Source: Jimgerdemannia flammicorona (Eukaryota; Mucoromycota; Endogonomycetes; Endogonales; Endogonaceae). Taken from it: a DNA stretch of 13,524 nt. This document shows, in pieces, positions 8,140-13,524 of the stretch (position 1 is its first letter; every line of letters starts with the position of its first letter). Below the pieces are notes generated by a model. It saw nothing but the letters and a program-made list of their open reading frames with translations. It was not told where the DNA came from and ran no database searches. Both the position numbers and the translations under genes were made by a program. The stretch is taken from assembly GCA_003990745.1 (NCBI GenBank), contig RBNI01004750.1, positions 1 to 13,524 of the forward strand, written 5' to 3'.

Positions 8140-8734
8140 CCAAGCCTTCATGGGACTCGCCTCCTACTATCGCAGATTTATTAGAGGATTTTCCAATACT
8201 GCAGGCCCAATTTATGAACTCAACAAGAAGGATATCAAGTTCCAATGGACTGACAGACAACAAAAAGCATTTGATGAACTCAAGGTCAGGCTGACCCAGG
8301 CACCCATCTTTAGAAGACCTGATTGGACTCAAGAATTTATCCTACAGACAGATGCAAGTGCACAAGGACTTGGAGCAGTCCTGGCCCAGAAGAAGGACAA
8401 AGTAGAGTATGTCATTGCATACCTGAGCTGAGGAACCAGAGGAGCTGAAAAAGAATATGAATCCTACAAGTTAGAATGCCTTGCAGTCATCTGGGCTGTG
8501 GAAAAGTTCCACTACTATCTCGCTGGAAGACACTTCACTATTCAGACAGACCACTCAGCCCTCACCTGGCTACTGACCACTGGACAACCCAAAGGAATCT
8601 ATATCAGATGGATCATGAAGTTACAAGCCTATGATGTAACAATCGTACACCACCCAGGAAGAACCAATGCCAATGCAGATGCCCTCTCACGGACACCCCG
8701 AAATACCTCCAACCAGCAAATCAATCATGAATAA
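8140..8734 (+). other. RT connection and RNase H domain (broken)
   Basis: The connection motif FMGLASYYRRFI leads into RNase H with LQTDASAQGLGAVLAQ (Asp codon at 8351), the Glu in YKLECLAV (near 8470) and the Asp in TDHSAL (near 8550). It ends in NADALSRTP, the typical end of gypsy RNase H. A TGA at 8429 interrupts it, probably from CGA. The frame closes at TAA 8732-8734, eight bases after the start of the integrase frame. Confidence 0.93.
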
Positions 8735-9920
8735 GGAACTCTACTATGGAATCATCACCTATCTGGGACAGTGAAAGATGCCCCAACATCTAGAAGAATG
8801 GACACAAACAATTATCAGCAGGACATGGAAACAATTCGAAACCGATGGAGAAACATTGAAGAAAGGAAAACTACTAGTCATACCCGATCACAAGAAGGGG
8901 CAAGCAATGAAATCAATACACGAACTCGGCCATCTAGGAGGAAAAAACACATATGACAAAGCAAGAAGAACAATGTGGTGGCCAGGAATGGAGGAAGATA
9001 TCAGACAATTTGTCAAGACCTGTGACAAATGCCAAAAACAAAAACAAGACCAATGAAATCAAGCCCCGGGATCAGCACACATAGAACCAGTACTATTTGC
9101 CCACATTGCAATAGATATAATTGGTCCTCTACTCTTGACCTTGACTGACAACCGATACATCATTGTCATTGTGGACCTCTTCACAAAATGGATAGAGGCA
9201 GGACCTCTCAAAGAAGCCAATGTACAGTCAATTGCTGATTTCTTTCACAAAGAAATCATCTGCCGATTCAAGACCCCAGCACAAGTTACTACAGACAGAG
9301 GAACAGAATTCATGAACCAGTTCTTCGAGATTCTCTACAAAAAATACAAGATCCAGTATATTCAGACCACAGCATACCATCTCTAAGGAAATGGACAAGC
9401 AGAAAGGACCAACAAAATACTCAAGAATGTTATCGCTAAGATCTGTGATAACTACAAAAATTGGGATCACTATCTGCCAATAGCATTATCTGCTCTTCGG
9501 AATATTCGATCATAAAGCACCCACTTCACCCCTCGAGAAATGCTGTTCGGAGAAGAAAGTTCTCAAGGAACCTTATCATCCAATAGAGATGCTGTCTGGA
9601 AATGTGTGGATACAGAGATATGGAAACTATACCAAATTAGGAAGAAGGCTGAAGATTACATCATTAAGGTGCAGACACTTCAACGGAATAATGTGGAAAA
9701 GACCCACAAGCCTTTGGAGATTATCAAGATAGGAGACAAAGTCCTGGTGTATCAGAATATGGTAGAAGCTTCATGGTCACGAAAACTGATGCCCAAATGG
9801 GAAAGACCTTACCTGGTGCAAGATATAAAAGGGACTATCTTTTGGCTATGAAAAATGTCAGGCACAATCATCCCTACTACCATCTATCGAAACCGACTCA
9901 AGAAGTATCATGGCCAATAA
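8727..9920 (+). pseudogene. Integrase of gypsy copy B, in a separate +1 frame
   Basis: Integrase joins cDNA ends to the host chromosome. The frame can start at ATG 8727, which overlaps the RNase H stop. The zinc-binding His codons are at 8919 and 8931 and the Cys codons at 9021 and 9030. The catalytic triad is Asp 9114, Asp 9294 and Glu 9402, with exactly 35 residues between the last two (D,D35E). A GPY/F-like module (KWERPYLVQDI, then a block ending RNRLKKYHG) closes the protein. Premature stops are at 8772, 9054, 9384, 9513 and 9849; the sequence after each continues the family pattern, and 9384 sits where Gln is usual. The frame ends at TAA 9918-9920. There is no chromodomain. Confidence 0.92.
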
Positions 9921-10284
9921 CTGAAGTACTGAAACAGCACTCAAGATCACTAGTGCTGCCCAAAGAGCCATTGAGAGACAATGGCATACTACTGAACCCC
10001 TAACTATAGAAGAATGTTATGACAGTATCCAAAGTATTGTCCAGACCTATCTCTCTCGAATTTCACACTTCAAGGCCTGCCATCATAGAATGGAGTTCCA
10101 AGAGTACTTCAAGCTCAGACAGATACTTAACCAGAATGTGGAAATGACCAAAGAAGATTGGATTGCAGAATGTCAGCTCTCTTATTCGCAGATCACCATT
10201 GCCAAGAGAATTCATAAACTGTTTCGAGATGACAAACCAGCACTAGCCCATATCCGAGGAATAACCCCTACAGACTTAGAGTGA
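9910..10284 (+). pseudogene. ORF3: unrecognised reading frame between integrase and 3' LTR
   Basis: ATG 9910 lies 11 bases inside the integrase frame and opens a third frame of 124 codons ending at TGA 10282-10284. Codon 5 is TGA (9922-9924). The following 119 codons are open. I take codon 5 as one more mutation, because the rest of the element is decayed the same way. The open part could otherwise be entered only at ATG 10090 (64 residues). The predicted protein is polar and helix-prone, with motifs such as TIEECYDSIQSIVQTYLSR and ITIAKRIHKLFRDD. It has no signal peptide or membrane segment, so it is not an envelope protein. Its position is that of accessory or env genes in other LTR elements. 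I recognise no family. There are 128 bases between it and the 3' LTR. Confidence 0.6.
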
Positions 10285-10402
10285 GTTAGGCGACATCATT
10301 GGGAAACCGTGATATAACAAATTACACAGTACAAGACCATACAAACCATGGAAGCCTGGGAGTTTGAATGAATAGGATATTTCAGGGATGAATCATCTAT
10401 TC

Positions 10403-10412
10403 AGGAGGAAGT
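10403..10412 (+). other. Polypurine tract
   Basis: AGGAGGAAG followed by T directly abuts the 3' LTR start at 10413. Purine runs at this place prime plus-strand cDNA in LTR elements. Confidence 0.75.
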
Positions 10413-10885
10413 TGTGATGGTCAATCCAAATTAGTAATATGAATCAGGGGAATTAGACATTTGATCGCAGTACCTGAATCTGATTCCCAGTATAGTATAG
10501 CCTTATAGTTAGCCAAGTCTCCAATTTAGACAATGTCGAAATATCTTGACACTTACGAAATCGATGACCCGATATAGTATAGCATTTAGACAATGTCGAA
10601 AAAGTCTCGACACTTACTAAATGACTCATAAACTTAGCCACATAACTTAGCCATCACATAGCTAGCAAAACCTGTATAAATAACCCAGTATCCTAGAGTG
10701 AATAAACCTCAGATCGAAATAGTTCAAAGTAAAGAGAAAGCAAAGGAACTAGTAAGCCTGCAGGCAGATACACTTCGAACTCACCCACCCCTATATACCA
10801 AGGACTCCACAGAGTCAAAGAAGATCAAGAATTCAAGATACAGAAATCCGACGTACTTACAAGGTTAAGCGTCCGCTATGTTACA
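10413..10885 (+). repeat. 3' LTR of copy B
   Basis: 473 bp from TGTGATGG to GTTACA. It carries TATAAATAA (10675-10683) and AATAAA (10701-10706). It looks less mutated than the 5' LTR at many CG sites, for example keeping CG where the 5' LTR reads TG near the end, although the 5' copy keeps CG at others, so both have been hit. ATAT follows. Confidence 0.95.
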
Positions 10886-11442
10886 ATATATATAAAACTA
10901 ATAACTTGTATAAAGTATCAAAAAAAAACTGTGCATTTTAATAAAATCATATCTATAATAAGTCACAACTCACATAAAGAAAATATATATAAGAACAATA
11001 AACTAATAAGATAAGCAGAGCACAATCAAAACTATTCAAAAAAATCCTAAAAGTAAATAAGAATAGACAGAATAACATATAAAATATGATTTAAAGGAAA
11101 ATACTACAAACTTCTATTTTTCAAAAATTCTTGTATACCAGAATGCAGGGAGCCGAGTTTCAGTAACCCTATTTTGAGAGATAGGAACCAGATCCAGAGG
11201 ATATTTTTACAATTAATAAAAAGTATGAGTATGCGAAGTGTAAAACGGTCAGGCTCTGTGCGGTAAATATAGGCCATAAAATCCTGTGTTCACATCTCTA
11301 GTATCGAAACCTCTCTCATAGAGAAAGTGTTTTTTAACCCCTCTTCTCAATTAATGAACATAATATGCTTGGTATTGGTGGTGAAATAGCTGTTACAGAT
11401 ATGGCTTTGCATTATTTTGTAAATCTATCGACACATCTCTAT
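10886..11442. other. AT-rich flank, no recognised gene
   Basis: The sequence is very AT-rich to about 11100 and then mixed. I find no conserved motif in either strand. In particular it does not read as the missing upstream part of the copia RT relic that ends at 4163, although a simple insertion of copy B would place that sequence here. Short GC-richer words near 11150-11280 did not fold into a tRNA that I could support. Confidence 0.6.
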
Positions 11443-11514
11443 CTATACCATATGCAAAAATAAAAAACCTTGGTATGAATAGATTATTACACCATTTTGT
11501 GATGTGACATTATG
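11443..11514. other. Flank next to the tandem duplication
   Basis: No clear feature. On the minus strand the possible decayed frame of the tandem repeat can be read on for a short distance here before losing any recognisable pattern. Confidence 0.3.
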
Positions 11515-11945
11515 TATTGTCATGTAGTGGTCACTGAGTCCTTCAAATATGTTAGATTCTTTCCAAGGTATATCTTTTAGACTAACTACAAGTTTGTTAT
11601 AAGCAAGTTCTTATTAGAGTACCTTCCCAAGGTCTTATAGTCCTCAAACTCCTTATCTTTAACCTGTCTTATTATCTCTTAGATTGCTTGTGTGGAATTG
11701 AGGGTAAGTAAACTGGAACTGAGGGGACTATATTATACATATTGTCATATAGTGGGCACTGAGTTCTTCAAATATATCAGATTCTCTTCAAGGTATATCT
11801 CTTAGACTAACTATAGGTTTTTTATAAGCAAGTTCTTATTGAAGTACCTTTCCAAGGTCTTATAGTCCTCAAACTTCTTATCTTTAAACTATCTTATTAT
11901 CTCTTAGATTGCTTACATAAAATTGAGTATAAGTGAACTGGAACT
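11515..11945. repeat. 225-bp tandem duplication, possibly of decayed coding DNA
   Basis: Unit 1 (11515-11720) and unit 2 (11740-11945) align over 206 bases with no gap and about 25 differences (88% identity), mostly transitions. The period is 225, exactly 75 codons. On the minus strand both units read a similar peptide in the same frame, with shared words such as FEDYKTL and NKNLLI. Several stops are shared by both units (TAA after QAI or the matching position, then TAG and TAA after NL and LV), while one is private (TAG in unit 2 against CAG in unit 1). This suggests old decayed coding sequence that was duplicated and decayed further. The family is not recognised, and a non-coding origin is possible. 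Confidence 0.75.
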
Positions 11946-12115
11946 AACTTTATTTCAAAGGAAATAAGAGGGGTATTTATACAAAATATAATTCAATGAT
12001 TGCTAAGTTATAAAGCTATATATAAATTTTAATAACTAAATAAAATACTGGAATATAGAAAACTATAGTTGTAAGTATAAGTTCAAGTGTCTATATAAAT
12101 GATTATACAAGTTTA
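11946..12115. other. AT-rich spacer, nothing recognised
   Basis: Low-complexity AT-rich sequence between the tandem duplication and the short periodic repeat. No frame or motif is supported. Confidence 0.5.
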
Positions 12116-12231
12116 GGATACCAGTAGAATTTTGATAGTATAGGAAAAGGATACCAGAAGAATTTCTGAGTTATGTAAGATCAGAATACCAGAAGAATAA
12201 TAGTTATACAGAAAAAGAATACTAGTAGAAT
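12116..12231. repeat. Degenerate short tandem repeat, period 33-35 bp, four units
   Basis: The 15-base core G(G/A)ATACCAG(T/A)AGAAT occurs at 12116, 12149, 12184 and 12217, spaced 33, 35 and 33 bases. The last copy has ACTAG for ACCAG. Sequence between the cores is poorly conserved and AT-rich. It lies just past the stop of the minus-strand relic at 12269. A similar core, GGATACCAGAAG, is seen near 12574 inside that relic. Confidence 0.65.
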
Positions 12232-12268
12232 TCAGTATTACCAAGAACTTAAAGCAGAATGTTCAGGA

Positions 12269-13057
12269 CTATGATTTGTTACTATCATTAAGACCAGAGA
12301 TTGAAGACAGAATGTCTTCAAAGGAGATGAAGTCTGTGAACATTTTGTCTATTTTACATACTTCACATATCTCACATATATTGTGTGGGATGATGTCATC
12401 ACTGATGACATCATCATATTTGGCAGTGACAGGGGCTCTCCAATTTATAACATTCTCTTCTACAAAATAAGGAATAAATGTGGGGTTTTGGAGAGGTCTA
12501 ATCTGGATGCTAGGGCCTTGGAATGCTGAGATCAATCCTTGCATGAATTGATCTAGGTTGTTCTGGAAGATGGGATACCAGAAGTTCTCTACTTTATCAC
12601 TATTAAGAGTAATAGTGAACTAAACCTCTGTGGCCACTATGGCCTCCAGTACATTGATGCAGTGGACTGACAGTTCCTTGAAGTCTAAGATCCTAGTGTA
12701 CTCTAAGTTGGGAATTGACCATAGTATATGCCTGAAGACCTGATGAATTTTCTTTGCTATTCTTATTTCATATATATCTATAGGAGTGGTATCTTGAATC
12801 TCCTAGAGACTGGTCTGAGGAAATTCCTGGCAGAGAAGGTTTCCTATTACATACTTCTACCATATCCAGAGACATTCAGCAGTAATAGTAATCTTTGTTT
12901 CTATTTCATAGTGATAGAGGATATAATAATAAAAGTTACCAATATCTAGATTGAGATTAGGAATCCTTCTTGTATAGGTCTCCATGGCTCTTCTGATGTC
13001 TTGGAACATCCTATTTTGGACTGAGAGGTCTTGGTGGTTCCTGAACTTTGAAGTTTA
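12269..13057 (-). pseudogene. Unrecognised coding relic with three in-frame TAG codons
   Basis: One minus-strand frame runs from just after a TAA at 13057-13055 to the stop at 12271-12269. With the first ATG at 13009 it has 246 codons, and only three internal stops, all TAG: after LWIW, after QTSL and after ATEV. The text between them reads like ordinary protein, for example MFQDIRRAMETYTRRIPNLN, DTTPIDIYEIRIAKKIHQVF and NPTFIPYFVEENVINWRAP. The last 91 codons (from ATG 12544) are open; they end in an acidic, Cys-containing segment (CEICEVCKID). TAG can arise from CAG or TGG by one transition, matching the decay seen elsewhere in the window. A second frame at about 13160-13030 gives a plausible upstream peptide (EITVAAIQKKLIEIVLKTYY), so the gene may have started further up with a frameshift or intron. 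I recognise no family; it may be a Gag-like or host protein. Confidence 0.5.
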
Positions 13058-13169
13058 GTAAACAGTAGGTATTTTGTTTGTAATAAGTCTTTAAAACTAT
13101 TTCTATAAGCTTTTTTTGAATTGCTGCTACTGTGATTTCTTGATCCTTCTTTTATATTCCTCAAGATAT

Positions 13170-13524
13170 TTATTTTGTGATCACAATGATTTATAGTTGA
13201 TCATCATTACTCATTTTGTAATCCAGATGAATTATGCCATATGATCTTCTTATACTTCAATCTGGTAGCTTATAAGAAAAGGCTATCTTCTATGCTAATG
13301 TCATCATTCTGAGGTCACTGTTACAGTATATACACCAACAAAAGACAACCATCGTTTATTGTGGGATTGAATCAAGCATGACAACTGCTAAGCCTCGCAA
13401 AAGGGACACTTCAGGAATAACAAACTGAAAATCGCAAGGACAACAATCAAGTATTCTCAATTCGGCATTATCCCTGGCTAAATCATTGTGATGGTGGCCG
13501 CGGTTCGAACGTAACTCAAAAAAA
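13170..13524. other. Window end, no recognised feature
   Basis: Mixed-composition sequence with no supported frame. It ends with GGTTCGAAC (13502-13510), like a tRNA T-loop or B-box word, followed by a run of seven A (13518-13524). No tRNA stems or A-box could be found around it. Confidence 0.4.

Larger units (their letters stand above)
4739..8734 (+). pseudogene. gag-pol of gypsy copy B (Gag, PR, Cys/His, dUTPase, RT, RNase H in one frame)
   Basis: A single reading frame of about 1331 codons runs from the ATG at 4739 (AAAATGG context) to the TAA at 8732. Gag and Pol are in the same frame with no frameshift between them. Premature stops lie at 4784, 4877, 5069, 5834, 6197, 6365, 6548, 7649, 8096 and 8429. 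Where copy A can be compared, several are plain transitions: CGA to TGA at 5834, and TGG to TGA or TAG at 6197, 6365 and 6548. Gag (4739 to about 6090) has an alpha-helical capsid-like part, then a damaged CCHC knuckle at 5510-5551, where the first Cys is Tyr and two Gly are Arg and Asp but the second Cys is present. The longest open stretch, 6551-7648, covers the Cys/His module, dUTPase and the start of RT. The product would be a cytoplasmic particle polyprotein in a live element. Confidence 0.92.
4164..10885 (+). mobile_element. Ty3/gypsy LTR retrotransposon copy B, full length, inactivated
   Basis: The element is 6722 bp: two 473-bp LTRs (4164-4636 and 10413-10885) with TG...CA ends, a primer-binding site at 4640, a polypurine tract at 10403-10412, and coding sequence from 4739 to 10284. 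Protein order is Gag, protease, Cys/His module, dUTPase, RT, RNase H, integrase, ORF3. RT before integrase is the Ty3/gypsy (Metaviridae) order. No chromodomain follows integrase. Sixteen premature stops make it non-functional, but apart from two frame changes at domain boundaries there is no frameshift. Internal base composition is clearly more GC-rich than the flanks. Confidence 0.95.

Noticed and set aside
7772..8332. Minus-strand open frame of 186 codons
   Set aside because: It is antisense to the RT and RNase H region containing YVDD, so it is a shadow.
9852..9920. Chromodomain after integrase
   Set aside because: The frame ends directly after the GPY/F-like module; no chromodomain aromatic-cage pattern is present.
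9773..10003. Plus-strand frame of 76 codons across the integrase end
   Set aside because: It overlaps the GPY/F-like end of integrase and the start of ORF3. The two flanking frames explain this DNA better.
4739..10284. A variant genetic code to explain the many in-frame stops
   Set aside because: TAA, TAG and TGA all occur as breaks, and copy A has CGA, TGG, CAA or CAG at several of the same codons. Mutation explains them.
9910..10284. ORF3 as an envelope gene
   Set aside because: It is short and polar, with no signal peptide, transmembrane segment or glycosylation-rich ectodomain.
12116..12231. CRISPR array
   Set aside because: Only four degenerate 15-base cores with AT-rich, low-complexity spacers, in a eukaryotic transposon context and without cas genes.
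12728..12949. Plus-strand open frame of 73 codons
   Set aside because: It is antisense to the minus-strand relic, which reads as better protein; the plus frame is Ile/Tyr/Phe-rich as expected of AT-rich shadow sequence.
13490..13524. tRNA or SINE suggested by GGTTCGAAC and a terminal A run
   Set aside because: No matching T-stem, anticodon arm or acceptor stem could be found, nor an A-box at a proper distance.

Overview
The window looks like a transposon graveyard in a eukaryotic, most likely fungal, genome. I see no intact host gene, no bacterial-type gene, no rRNA and no convincing tRNA. The case for a fungus is indirect: compact Ty3/gypsy and Ty1/copia remains, AT-rich flanks, and a C-to-T / G-to-A decay pattern of the kind made by repeat-induced point mutation (RIP) or by deamination of methylated cytosine. 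The species cannot be named from this sequence.

Layout. Positions 1-3014 hold the 5' half of a Ty3/gypsy LTR retrotransposon on the minus strand (copy A), cut off by the window start. Its partial LTR (2738-3014) runs straight into a partial plus-strand LTR (3011-3361), making a 277-bp-arm palindrome. Positions about 3365-4163 are a heavily decayed Ty1/copia reverse transcriptase/RNase H relic on the minus strand. Positions 4164-10885 hold a full-length plus-strand copy of the same gypsy element (copy B) with two 473-bp LTRs, a primer-binding site, a polypurine tract and the complete coding region. The two copies lie head to head. After the 3' LTR comes AT-rich DNA with an 88% identical 225-bp tandem duplication (11515-11945), a short repeat with a 33-35-bp period (12116-12231), an unrecognised minus-strand coding relic (12269-13057) and a featureless end.

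The gypsy element is the most interesting part. In order it encodes Gag with a CCHC knuckle, a retropepsin-type protease (DTGA), a Cys/His-rich module (CPHG...C..H...C..C), a dUTPase with all five family motifs, reverse transcriptase (YVDD), RNase H, an integrase (H-H-C-C and D,D35E), and a further ~124-codon reading frame (ORF3) between integrase and the 3' LTR. Gag through RNase H share one frame. Integrase is in the +1 frame, and ORF3 in the next +1 frame. At both junctions an ATG lies just inside the preceding stop codon, which suggests coupled termination and restart or programmed frameshifting.

Both copies are dead: copy B has 16 premature stops and copy A at least 7 in its visible part. 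They carry almost no indels; the only length difference I found over about 2.7 kb is one codon. The two LTRs of copy B differ at about 28 sites by my hand alignment, all of them transitions. This is a directed deamination process, not ordinary neutral decay.
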